Part shown: piece after piece, positions 13,101 to 25,274 of the stretch
Position numbering within the stretch: the stretch's first letter is position 1
How the letters are laid out: each line of letters begins with the position of its first letter
Source of the DNA: Phialocephala subalpina
Lineage: Eukaryota; Ascomycota; Leotiomycetes; Helotiales; Mollisiaceae
DNA: 64,000 nucleotides
Assembly (NCBI GenBank): GCA_900073065.1
Contig: FJOG01000002.1
Coordinates: 1,182,652 to 1,246,651, forward strand
Direction: 5' to 3'
The notes under the pieces: model-generated
Told to the model about the DNA's origin: nothing
What the model saw: only the letters and a program-made list of their open reading frames with translations
Databases searched by the model: none
Translations under genes and position numbers: made by a program

Positions 13101-15774
13101 TAGCCGTACCACGATCCAAGATCTAGGAATTGTCAGCTGTGAACTTATGAAGCCACTCGATAGATCTTGTCAAGAACGAGATGCTTCTCTAAGAGTTCTC
13201 TCCTAGAATCTGGAGTTCATCGGCTCAGCCGCTCGACCGTTGGAAATCTCATCGGTTTGCATGGGTCGGAGATTGAGAAGTGGCTGATGACCTCGGATCG
13301 CTAGGGGAAGAATGGAGGAAGTTGGAGCTGGTGAGCTTGTTCACGAAATCTTCATGTTTCTGAGGTTGCACAAAACAATTTTGGTAAGGCTGTTCATAAC
13401 TCCATCCTTCGATGATGCGATTTGTCTTGTTTTCGTCCTTGCTTGGGGTGATCTAAAGTGGGTGGTTCCACATGGCCTTGGAGAAATTCGCGATCTTCAC
13501 GACTTCGGATTAAGGTTAACCTTATTTTGTGGCCATTTTTAGACCATCAACGGCAACAACATCATCCTGAAGATCCTCTCAATCAAGCTCATTTCAACTC
13601 GTACTTCTATCGTCATGATCTCTTCTCATATGGCCGATGAGATCATATGCGAACACTGCTCCTATTGCATTATTCACGAGGAATCAAATAATGATCTTGA
13701 TCCATACAGAATGTCCTTATCGGGATGGAAATGGGGCACGGTCTCAAGCTCATTTCCACATTTTCACAATGTTACTCTGAGCCTCCACGTCTAGATCTGA
13801 CTTTTGGAATCTCCCATTTGCCACACTGCCCAAATTACCATGGCCGATGTTCCGGAGTGACAACTAAATCGCGTTTTCAGCAATCGACGGTCAAGCTTTG
13901 GGTCGAGATCCATCGAACCGCCGTCAGCTTGTATGATATCAACGCAATCTGTCAGAGCCCCAAAGGGCCCAAGATCTCGAATAGATTCCTGCCGTAAAAG
14001 CGCTAAAGATAAATGAGAATGGCCCTCTATCACGACCGGCCATAATAGTGACCAGGCGACAAAAAAGGTGAGAGTAGGGATGCAGATAAGAGGGGGCAAA
14101 ACATGCTGAGAAGTGCATCAAGGGTGTTGGGTAAACGAGCAGTGACATACTTTACAGCAGCACCGTTCTCCTCTCAAAACCTTATCTGCCCTGAACCGGA
14201 ATCTGCGGGCGGAGAATTGCTGACATGGTTTCGATAAACCGGCAAGCTGTGGAGAACGAGCCAAGGAGTTGACCCTAGTTCCAGCGCTCTGCCCCTGTCA
14301 GCACGAGCAGGGATACAAGCCGCGGCTGCCCCTTTGGGACTGGTGATGGACCTTGCACGCAATAAGACGCTAGTTGGCGCTAAAAGTAGGCAGATAGTGT
14401 CAATTCTCAACCTCACCCCTGATGAGGAAAGGGGAACACGAGAATGAGAGATTTAAGAATTAGGTCGATTGACGAACACAACGTGAATGGGCATTCTAGA
14501 TTTGCAAGTCTAGACGCGGGGCTGACAGTGGATTCAATGCCTGGCCATAGGGCTCTTCAGTGGGTCATCAGCGTCGGTGAGTGTTGAACAGGTAGGAGTC
14601 ACTGTATTGCACCGGCAGGAAAACGCCTGCCGCCTGTGCTACAGCACTGGATAATTAACACGAGCTCTCAAAATACACTCACAGCCAGCTAGGTTTGCTG
14701 GCAGTTGTACGAAGATCCAACACCAGCCTCGGTGCTTTCCTGCTATTCCTAGGTTTTCCTCCCCCTCGTGGATACGATTCGTCCAGCAGCAAAACAGAAC
14801 AGGAATCGCATCAACACCTTCGGTCATCGCCAGACCATCACTGCCCGTATCAAACTGGACCCTCCGCGATCTCCCCCACTACAGCATTCGCCCCTTCTCG
14901 ATCGTTCTCTATCGCGGTGCTTGGTCTCTTCAGAGTTCATCGGCACCAGGATCCTGTCTACCCTGGCCGTGCCCGGCTCGCTCCTCACTGCCCCTGTCGT
15001 CCTCGATATCTCAGCCGTGCAGCTAGTGGAGGACCTTCTTACACTATCAGAACGCCTCTGGTCTCTGGCGCCTTGTTTCCATTCAGGGTCAAGGCAAATC
15101 AGCACGGTGCTCAACCGCACCGTTCAGTGTATCAGCATCCACTCTTTTGCCCTTCACTTCCACTATCCGACGCCCAGTCTTGGCCCTCGCCGCCTTTCCT
15201 CCTCAGGAACCCTACTAATCCCACCTACTCGCTAAACCCAACACCCCTACCAAGGCTCCTCCTCTGCGCTTACCCTCTTCGGTCCCTTGACAACAGGCCA
15301 GACTCCCCCGGCTGAGCTCGTCCTTCTCTTCCTGCCCTTCGACCCAACTTTCGTTTAGCTTCGTGCAATATACATCACTGGGCTCGCACACCCTTCACAT
15401 TCGTTGTCCTGTCTGTCATACAATCGTTCAATTCCCAGCCAGCTGCTAAGTGTCCGCCGGTCAAGACACTCGCTGTACCACGGGCCCAAGTATTGTTGTC
15501 GAGAGCAGTTCCAAGAACTCGACAGCTTCCTAGTACGCACTCCACACCGAATTCCACTTTCCAGCAGGGAGGGTTGACTGATCTTCGTCCAGCACAGGCC
15601 AACACCGCAGCTCACTTATCCATGAGCTGCTCTTAATATCTCACCTTCAGTCTTTCGCTTCCAAAGTATATTGAACGCATTCCCCACGAATCGAGCGAAG
15701 ACACGGACCCAACGAGACTCCTGGCTGTCTCGCCGACAGATATACCTTAATTGAAGAGCAAGAACACCGCAAAG
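10198..15774. other. Intergenic region with pyrimidine-rich GT2 promoter/leader
   Basis: About 5.6 kb without a supported gene. It holds a 9-bp minisatellite at 12627-12689. From roughly 14700 to 15350 the + strand is strongly C/T-rich and produces long proline/serine-rich frames by composition alone; this is the expected look of a fungal promoter and 5' leader and probably belongs to the GT2 gene starting at 15775. Confidence 0.5.
12627..12689. repeat. 9-bp minisatellite, seven units
   Basis: Seven contiguous 9-bp units: two of GCGAGAGAT, four of GCGAGAGGT and one of GCGAGAGGC. Differences between units are single transitions at unit positions 8 and 9. It lies in intergenic DNA; no coding role is supported. 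Confidence 0.95.
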
Positions 15775-18723
15775 ATGGGGATTGGAAGTTACTTCAAGAA
15801 CAAGAAGGATGAGCCTCAGGCGGCGCCAGCCATGACTGAGAAGCCAGCTTCGGCCTCACCTCACGACAGTTACAACATGGAGCTTCAGCCACCCCAATCG
15901 AGGTTTGGATCGTCACGAAATTCTATTTCAAATCGATCGACGCAGAGCTCGACTTTCCTCGACGATATCAAGCATGAGGTTATGGTCAACTACCTATACC
16001 AACAGCAATGTTCACATCTCTGGGTGAGCGACGGAAGCGGAGAAATCGAGGGTGTTCTCCTCAGGAAGTCGAAAAACACATACATGGCTTGCCCGCCACA
16101 ATTGGGCAGTTCTCCCTTTGCTGCAGCGTGTGCTGCTCTTAATGTTCAGGTATGAGGAATCCCTTGATTCCCTGGAACAATGACTGACTGTCCCAGTGTG
16201 CCATGACGGTCAATTCTAGAGTTATCAAGACTTTTCTCCAATGGTCTCCCGACGCGGTTGATGTACCTTTACTTAATGGTCTCCGCATTCAAATTCTTCC
16301 CACAATCGAGGATCTTCCCCGAGCGAGGAAACATCAGTTCGCTGCTTTTGTAGCATCAGAGGCCTTGTTGGTTGTTTGGGACGATGAAGCCTTACATTTG
16401 GTTCAACGTGCAAAGGCCATCGAGTCAGAATTGATGGAACTCGTATGGAAAACTGGCGAAACCGAGGACGATGATAGCAAGAAGGAAGCAAACGTTGGTG
16501 TTTACGAAATCGACGAGGAGAGCGGAGAGATCATCCCAGAGAAGAGACCACTGCACTTGCAGAACACCGTTCTCGTGGCCCTCACGATCATGCTGATCAT
16601 GACGACCTTGGGAGCTGGTGCCCGACAACTGGCCATTGAAGTGGATGTTGATGGAACCTACACTCGTCTCGCTCTTCTGGCTTTGACACCAGTCCAGATC
16701 TTCTTCACCCTTTTCTTCGGACAAGTTATCATGGGTTGTTTGGCACAGATCTTCGGTCCTGTCAGACAGCTCACCATCAACTCCAAGTTTTACTCCGCCA
16801 AGGCCCCTCCCAGGATCCAAGGTGCCGTTCTCCCTCACATCACCATCCAATGCCCTGTGTACAAGGAGGGTTTGAGCTCTGTCATTGCGCCCACTGTCAA
16901 GTCCATCAAGCAGGCCATTTCCACCTACGAACTCCAAGGTGGTTCTGCCAACATGTTCGTAAACGACGACGGTCTTCAAATTATTAACGAGGAGGAGCGA
17001 CGTGCCAGAATCGAGTTCTACGCTGATCACAGCATCGGATGGGTTGCCAGACCCAAGCACGGTGACAACTTCATCAGAAAGGGAAAATGTGAGTTGTTCC
17101 GTTGCCGCCTCATTTTGATCATCAGCTGACACCTTCTGCAGTCAAGAAAGTAAGCTTAATCCAACAACATCTTGCGATCCACAGAACGCGTCAGCGAAAG
17201 CTCATAAGTGTGGGCTTTGTGGTCCACATTCTTAGGACCTGTTTGTATTTGGCGATCGCTCGTCAATGGCTGAGTTTTCGCCTATTGTGGCTTCGAGAAT
17301 ATTTTGTGGAAGCTGAAAGCTGATGATCATTCCCCTTCTAGGCTTCGAACATGAATTTCGGTCTGCATATTTCTTGCATGGTTGAGGAGAAATTGGCTTT
17401 AATTCAACGTCCTGTTGACTGGACCCAAGCCGATGAGGCTCAAGCTTACGAACGATGCCTCAAGGAAGCTCTCGAGGAAAATGGACGTGCCTGGGCTGAC
17501 GGCAACATCCGTATCGGAGACTACATTTTGCTGAGTATGTTTTCTGCCCAATTGCTGATTTCAAAAGCTAACGAAATGCAGTTGATTCCGATACCCGTGT
17601 CCCCGCTGATTGTCTTCTCGATGCCTGCTCCGAGATGGAGCAATCCCCTGATGTCGGTATTATGCAATTCTCTTCCGGTGTCATGCAAGTCGTCCACACC
17701 TACTTTGAGAACGGTATCACTTTCTTCACCAACCTGATTTACACTGCCATTCGATACACTGTTGCCAACGGTGATGTCGCTCCTTTTGTCGGTCACAATG
17801 CCATTCTCCGCTGGTCTGCCATTCAACAAGTCTCCTACTATGACGAGGACGGATACGAAAAGTTCTGGTCTGAATCTCACGTGTCCGAGGATTTCGATAT
17901 GTCTCTCCGTCTTCAGTGCAATGGATACATCATTCGTCTTGCTGCCTGGGCTGGCGAAGGATTCAAGGAGGGTGTGTCTTTGACCGTGTACGATGAGTTG
18001 GCTCGTTGGGAGAAATATGCCTACGGATGTAACGAACTTCTCTTCCACCCCATCCGCATGTGGATCTATAAGGGCCCATTCACCCCGCTCTTCCGCACCT
18101 TCTTGTTCTCCAACATTCGATTCACATCAAAGATCACCATCTTGTCATACATTGGAACCTACTACGCTATCGGAGCTGCCTGGATCATGACAACTGCTAA
18201 CTACTTCGCCATCGGATGGTACAACGGTTACTTGGACAAGTACTACGTCGATTCGTGGAAAGTTTGGTTCTCTATCATCATCGTCTTTAACGGTCTCGGA
18301 AACATCGCTCTTGCTGTCCTCCGTTACCGTGTTGGTGAGAGATCCCTCCTGTGGGCTATCTTCGAGAACTTTAAGTGGACCTTCCTCCTCGCCATCTTCT
18401 TGGGTGGTCTGTCACTTCACGTGTCTCAAGCTCTCCTTGCCCACATGTTCGAGATCGACATGACATGGGGTGCCACTTCCAAAGAAGCCGAATTCTCCAA
18501 CTTCTTCATTGAAGTTCCCAAGGTGCTGTCGAAGTTCAAGTTCTCTATCTTGTTCTCGATTATCGGCATAGTCGGCATGATTATTCTTGCCGTTGCTCCT
18601 TTCGTCCCATACGACTGGAGGATCCAGGATTTCGTCGCTATCCTTCCAATGGCGACAGTGACAGCATCTCATCTGCTGTTACCCCTCGCACTCAATCCAG
18701 CTCTGATGACCTTCTCGTGGTAA
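15775..18723 (+). CDS. Polytopic family-2 glycosyltransferase (fungal GT2 type)
   Basis: Five exons: 15775-16149, 16197-17088, 17142-17149 (8 nt), 17342-17534, 17582-18723; 869 residues. A hydrophilic N-terminus is followed by two transmembrane helices (about 248-267 and 283-307), a processive-type GT2 domain, then about five more helices from residue 675. Catalytic features in order: NDD at 381-383, DSD at 491-493 (metal/UDP-sugar DxD), ED at 592-593 (general base region) and ELARW at 628-632 in the place of the usual QxxRW. Layout matches chitin/hyaluronan-synthase-like GT2 enzymes and, as far as I recall, the fungal GT2 described in Zymoseptoria and Fusarium as needed for hyphal growth on surfaces. 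Sugar and polymer are unknown. The start has a good context and the upstream frame has no earlier ATG. The small exon is required to keep the frame through the FKKASNMN join. Confidence 0.92.
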
Positions 18724-21700
18724 ACAGTCCCGAGGTTGTGTTTTCATGCTGTTTGTTTCGGGATTTGGATCGTGATGATGGAGTTCTTTGCATGCATGGC
18801 ATACTTGCTACGTGGGATTTGTATATGAGGAAGAGCTTGTTGGAGAAAGACGAGATACCTTTTCAGATATGGGATGGTATTGTGGTGTAATTGTTAATGA
18901 GGATAAGCAAAAACCAGTCGTTTGCAAGCAAGCATAGCATACAGCAAGCATTTACACTCCTTTAATTACGGTAGGATGGGTAGATGGAAGGGAAATGGAC
19001 TGGATGTGGGAGTCGGGATTGAGTTGATTGATTGGGGATACATAGACTTGGAACAAACAGGCAATTGAGGAGTTTTTACGAATTGTACATAGATGTTCTT
19101 TCGAGCAGTTGTTGAGGTTTTTCTACTTTAACTTTCATTGAATCGATGTGAACGAATCTCTTTGTTACAAATATAGTTCAGTATACATAATAGAGATATA
19201 TACTCATCCTTCATTTTGACTGTCTCTATGTCTTCTGTTTCTGGTGGTCTTGGCTGTGGAATGTCCTTTTGTCATTTTGGACTTGGCATCGTGACCTTTG
19301 AATTCATTGCTTCATTCCAAGCTCCAACGAATCCTATCTGAACGGCTGATTGTCCTCCTTCTCCCTCTCCTCGGTCCCTTCAACTTCCCCTTCCTCTTCC
19401 CCCCTCGCTCACACACTGAATCACATGTCTTTCCCTAATCTCCCAACCAGCTCACCGTCTCAGCCCAATCCAGCCCTCTCACGTTTACCCTCCTCACCTC
19501 CACTCAAAAACTTTCCCATTCGGATCCATTCGTGCCCGGCCCTGGCGCTTATCTATTTCTCCTAGCGATTTGAAGCCACCAAAAGCAGATAGAGAGAAAC
19601 ATTGTGAGTAGGGAGGAGAGGGAGTGAAGATCGAAATCTCCTTTGGGACGGGAGTGGGATGGTGAAGGATGGAGAGGCTGAAGAAGGCGCGAGGCGTGAA
19701 CACGTCACCCCCACGTCCCACGCTCACCGTGAGGCTGAAGGATGAGAGAGATTGAGAGAGCTTGAGGCTATCTTTGGGCTGAAGTTCACCGCTCTCTTGA
19801 CTTGCTCGAATTCTCAACAACGACTGCATTGAGGATGATAAGGCAAGAAAGCTATGAGATGCAGTGATGACAGTACAGACGCATGTCTTGAAAACTGGAC
19901 GATTATTGCCTATGTGTTGTACCTCATATTTACCTCAAACATCCGCGTCGCGAGAAACGCTGATACGTGAACCGTATGAAAGGAGATATAGATAGGCATT
20001 TAGAAGCCAAGGCCTAGGAAAAGTGAGTCAGGGCTTTGCGGGAGGAGAATATTTTGAGACTGTGGAGAGTGAGGGTGACTTGAAATGACCGTTGTCTCAA
20101 CCCTTTGGTGGTTCGTTCTGAGGCTCAAACCCTCAAGCTTCAGACAATTGGTGATGAATAAGATAATGCGAGTGACTTCATGACTATCTCCCAACCTCTC
20201 CTTTCAAAATTCAAACGTCACTGAGGCTTAAAGTTCGGAGCATGCGTGAAGATATGCAGTTGCACATGGAAGCTTCAAAACAATGTCTCATCCTCTCTTT
20301 CCTTTTTCCTCAAAACTTCCCCATCGAGCCTTTTCAAAACGCGCCAAACGAGACGAACTTTCGTCCCGTTCTGTCGCAACTGCAGCTATCCATTTAGAAA
20401 TCTCGAGGGGTTCTCGAAAAATAGATGAAAAATGCAAAGTGCCGTCCGAATCCCAGGGCAAGGTCATTGGGTTCAGGCTAGAGTATGAGGTAGTGAACCG
20501 TACTTGCGGTATCGGCTACTGGCTACTAGTGACGTGGGAGGTAATATATTTATTTCATTTTTCAGATATCGGATGAATATCCGCAATGTGTTTCCTTTTG
20601 TTTGGTTTATTGAGGAAGGGCGAAAGAAATATTGTTTGCATGAGCGAGGGGTAGTGAGGATTTTCACTCCTCGCTTCGGTGCTGAAGCCCCTGAATGTGA
20701 AAAAGTATGCTGGAGTCTACGCATAAGTACGCATCTTTCAACACACCCATGACCCTATACCCTGGAGAATCACTCACTGCCTTGCTTTCAAATTACCTCC
20801 TCGTGCCGCCAAAGTTGGCAACCAACTCCCCCAAAACAGGCATCCAATCTCCGCCCCTCACAATCGCATCAACATTCCTTCCCTTCTCGTCTTCATCCAT
20901 GATTCCACTCTCCGTCTCCCCCTCCAACCTCACAATAGATCTCCGCCAGGATGACTCTATCCAGTCGCACTCTCGTATGCGAAATTTTTATGCTTGTTTA
21001 CTTCGTTTATCGTTAAGAAATCCAACCTTGTTACCCCCACCTCGTGTTTGTGGAGATCAATATCAGAGTTTACCTGCAGATAACACGGGCATGTTTTCGG
21101 GTGCCGCCGTGCCCTGAGGGTTAAGGTGGAGGAGAAAGTGGTTGGATATGAAGTGCTGTTTCGTCTAACTGTGGATACGAGGAGCGGGAATGGCTTCACT
21201 TCCAGATCTGACCCGGATAAGGTTATGGATTTTTTTGTGGTCTTGATCAGCGATTAAATTCAAGCGAAAACTCAAACTTGATTTTACTTCGTACCCGTTA
21301 TTATTCTGCGGGTGCAGAAAAGCGGCGAGAAGGTTAGAGGTGCAGCATGTGAAGTGGAGTGGAGTGGGCAGGAAAGTTTGGCAAAGGCGACATGCAGGTC
21401 CTTGATGCAGTCATACACGAGAGACTTGAGCAGAAGGCGGGTGATCCTGTCGATTGGGAATGGTGGCAGTTGCGATTGCAGGAGATATGCAGTGTATTAT
21501 GCATGTCTTTCGATGGTTTTATGCAAGAGCGACGATGCATGGACGAGGTGTTGTGCATATCGGTGGAAGACAGCACAGCAGCGAAGGATGGAAGAGTCCA
21601 TAGGCTGCTGCCAAGGATGAAGTTCAACAGAATAAGTGGTGTTCTTTGTCGATGCGGGAAGCCGTTGAGGCTAGAAGGTTCAGCTGAGAAGAGAGTGGGG

Positions 21701-22857
21701 TCTTGAGATACACATGGCGATGCATGTTCGAGTTGATGCCATGCCGTGAAGCCGTGATGGTCATATCGTGGGAAATCTAGAATACCCTTCTCCGTGCAGC
21801 TCTCCAATCTGCCAAAACTCGCATCCAGAATTCCAACCCAACTACACAATATTCTTACGCGGCTAATGGCTCTCGACCTGAAATGAAATCGTAACATCGT
21901 GAGCTTTCTTCCAAATTGATGCTCTAGAGTCTTCAGATAAGAAGACTGGTCTGCCTATAGTTCGCGAGTAGCTCTCAAAGTAGACTAGCTGGCCGGGTAT
22001 GGAGAAATAGTATCGCCTGATCGAGTTTGACTGCTTTTGTGGACCGACGGCGTTCCTTCCCCATTGCTGAAAATGGATCTATCGACAACAAATCCATGAT
22101 AGGGCCCAAACTTGTCACCGAATCTGGACGGCCATGAAGCTATCCAAGAGTTCGAGATCTTGTCGAAGCATGTCAGCTGGAGATTCTCGAAGTCGGTATT
22201 TTCCCAGGAGGCGCTGCTGCGAGTGAGACAGACAGACGCCTCTTCCACAATGGCATTCGGGACTTCGATCTCATTAGAACCAATTATTTCTTTCCGGCGG
22301 AGACAATATAAAAACAGCATCCAATCAAAGCGGCTATCTATCCACCCAATCAGCACGTACGCGGAAGAGGCCACCGCTTGAGATCTTCACGAACGAGCGC
22401 CACAAGGGAACACAGACCATCACGGCCGAGATAGACAGGACCCCTGATCCCTTGAACAGCGAAAGAGACACACCAGCAGGGCTGGCACCACTCAGAGCTT
22501 GCTCGAGATGAGGGCCTGCACCAATGGTGTGGTGCCAGTGCTTATCCTTGCCTCTATTTTCTTGCGAAGACAGTGCGCCGAGGACACGCCAAGCCTTTCA
22601 AAAAGCCCCAGATACGACTTCCCTTGATATCTTTTTGTTTGATACTGAGACTGCATCTCCCACTCTCCCTGTGTGTCTTTGAGATATTGCTTTGTTTTTT
22701 AATTCCCAGGAGTCTGTTCGTTGATTCCTGTCACGGTCGCTACTTTGCAAGCCATATTGCACTTTACGTTGAAAGTGCATACAGGTTGAGACGTTCGTTA
22801 CGAGAGTGGTCCGGTCTTATATTAATTGCCCGACGAATTTGAGGATATTTGGTGAAG
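18724..22857. other. Intergenic region, no supported gene
   Basis: About 4.1 kb. A minus-strand frame at 21985-22374 and others of 70-190 codons are present but lack signal, domain or splice support. The stretch just before 22858 is probably the FAS1 promoter and leader. No tRNA-like box pair was found by eye. Confidence 0.45.
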
Positions 22858-24260
22858 ATGAGAAGTAATAGCTGGAGAAGTTTGGTGGCGGCGACGTTGG
22901 GTGTTTTCAGTGTGGGTGTGAATGCGCAGACAGGGACAATTCTGGATTTGGGATCTCTGCTTGCAGGACAGAAGAATTTAACGACGTTTTACAGTTTGAT
23001 ACAGGTGAGTTGGAACGTTGGAATGGGATTGGGAGCACACGAGCTGACTAGGATACTAGAAATATCCTAACATTCTGTTACAACTGCCATCATACTCTGG
23101 TGTTACAGTAAGTACTACCCTCGCACAACTCCAATTGAGAGATATGGAGGACTGACAATGCCCCGCAGATCCTCGCACCGAACAACGATGCCTTCAACAA
23201 GATTCCCTACACACAGTTGAACAAAGCATTTGCCGACAACGACGCAGACACAATCACCAATGTCCTCGAATATCATATCCTGCAAGGAACGAAGGTGGCA
23301 GCTCAATTGATACCAGGAACTCCAGTGTTTCTGCCAACACTGTTGACGAGTCCAAATTGGAGCAATGTCACTGGAGGACAGCGAGTTGAGAATGTCAAGC
23401 AGGCAGGAGATGTGGTGGTTTTCGTCAGCGGACAAGGAAGCAGAAGTACTCTGGTGCAAGCAGTACGTTCCCAGACCTTCAAACCCCACAACAAAAGCTA
23501 ACAAACCCAGGACCTTATGTTCACTGGCGGTGTTGTCCAAGTAATCGACTCCCTCCTCATCCCACCCACCGCCCTCACAAACACAACCCAAGCCTTCAAC
23601 CTGACCTCCTTCGAAGGCTCCCTCTACGCCTCCAACCAACTCTCCTCCTTCGAATCACCCAACGTAACAATGTTCGCGCCCCAAAACGACGCCTTCACAG
23701 CTCTCGGCCCCGCAATCTCCTCCATGACCTCCGACGAACTCGCATCAGTAATGGACTACCACCTCGTTCCCAACCAACTCGCATTCTCTACCTCCCTAAC
23801 CAACGGCTCAAAATGGCTCACCCAACAAGGAGAAAACATCACAATCCTCCACTCAGGAAACAACGTCTACGTTAACAGCGCCCAACTTCTCACCTCCGAC
23901 ATCCTGATCGCAAACGGCGTCTTACACGTAATCGACAACGTCCTAAACCCACAAGGACCAGGCGCTCAACCGAATCCTGCGATTGCGTCCCAAGCTCCTG
24001 TTTTTGCTTCCGCGAGTCAGGTAAATAGTCTGCCGTTTACGAGCGCGATTCCGTGTACGGTTTCTTGTCCGGTGAGTAGTACGAGTGGGACGGCGACGAG
24101 TTCTGCCGGGGCGAAGGCTACGACGAGTGGGAAGACGAGCAGTAGTACGATGACGACGAGTAGTAGTAAGGCGATAGGTGCTGCTATTGCTAGAGAAACT
24201 GGGTTCAACAAAGCAGCAGGCTTGATGGTTGCTTTGGGAGGTGCGGTTATGATGCTTTGA
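22858..24260 (+). CDS. Secreted two-domain fasciclin (FAS1) protein, probable GPI anchor
   Basis: Exons 22858-23004, 23060-23107, 23169-23462, 23511-24260; all joins fall between codons and have GT/AG ends. The product has 412 residues: signal peptide 1-23 (cleavage likely after GVNA), FAS1 domain 1 about 28-183 with the TILAPNNDAF core, FAS1 domain 2 about 184-315 with MFAPQNDAF and GVLHVIDNVL, a Ser/Thr-rich stalk, and a hydrophobic C-terminal tail (AAGLMVALGGAVMML) fitting a GPI signal. FAS1 domains are known from cell-surface adhesion proteins; in fungi they are found in wall or membrane glycoproteins. Several N-x-T/S sites are present. Function here is inferred: surface or matrix adhesion. 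The ATG used is the first ATG in frame; only TTG/GTG lie upstream. Confidence 0.93.
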
Positions 24261-25274
24261 GAGCTTAATTTTGAACTATTTGGAGGAGTTTGAATCTGGA
24301 TTGGACTGGATATCATTTTTGGTTCGGATATTGATTGAGCGAGCGCAGTTCAGCGTGCTTGAGTTTGATACCAGAGCGATCGTGCTCTTACGCGTACGTG
24401 CCAGCGGGCATGCCTTCAAAATGTTCATGTTCAGATGCATTCATATGGTACATAGTTATCTATAGACGAGCTTGGATGAAAACTCGAAAAGATTGGATGG
24501 ATGATGAGAGTGGGTGGCTAGCTACTCTTTAATGTAATGTCGATACTTCTATCAGCTACTTTCTGTGCCGAAAACTTTGTTGTGAGGAGCGAGATTGGGA
24601 TGCTCGAGTGAGCTTTAGCGTTGCTTATCTGATTTTGGTGTTTTCGATCATGGGTGGATGTTGGTGCCTCCGTTGCATGTCTCTCTGCTGCTTTCTGGAT
24701 TTGAAGTTCGGATTCCGTGACGGACATCGAGGATAATCCAGTGAGCAATGAATCAGGTCTGGCTACTCCTGCCTTGTACCTGTTTGCTACTTTCTATCCA
24801 AACTTTTGATGCAATGACGGACATTCACAATGCTCACATGAGCCTGAACTTCTTCTACTTTGTACTTTAGTACCCAAGGCGTATCTTCCGCCAAGCCTTC
24901 AAGAGATTTCTGTGTTGACCAAGGGATAGAGCCAATCAAATTCTTGAGTTCTGCTGGTTGTTACCTACGTTAGTAAAGTAAATCATGTGGAGAATTTGGA
25001 AGATAGACCCTGGATACGAAGTAGTTTGAAGTGTAATCGACTTATCACTATCCAATTCGTCGAGCAATTCGAATGAATTGCCTTGTAGGCTGTTCAGAGT
25101 ATTCTTGCTATTCTTTGGCATTCATCCATTTATTCCTGAAAGAGCACAGAAACAAAATGAAGCTGTGTTTGCGCTAAACGCGTTGAGTGTGCAGCGCAGA
25201 TGCCATCCTCGCACCCACTCACATACCTCGGTGCGATGGAAATGTATTGCCATGAAGCTGCACGGTAATATGAG
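24261..25274. other. Intergenic region, nothing recognised
   Basis: About 1 kb between the FAS1 gene and the STAND pseudogene. No supported frame or repeat. Confidence 0.5.

Noticed and set aside
14695..15315. 206-codon Pro/Ser-rich + strand frame
   Set aside because: It follows from the C/T-rich composition of the GT2 leader; no ATG context, domain or splice support.
16425..17132. 235-codon minus-strand frame
   Set aside because: Antisense to the GT2 coding exon, which has clear motifs.
21985..22374. 129-codon minus-strand frame
   Set aside because: No recognised family and no supporting splice or context signal.
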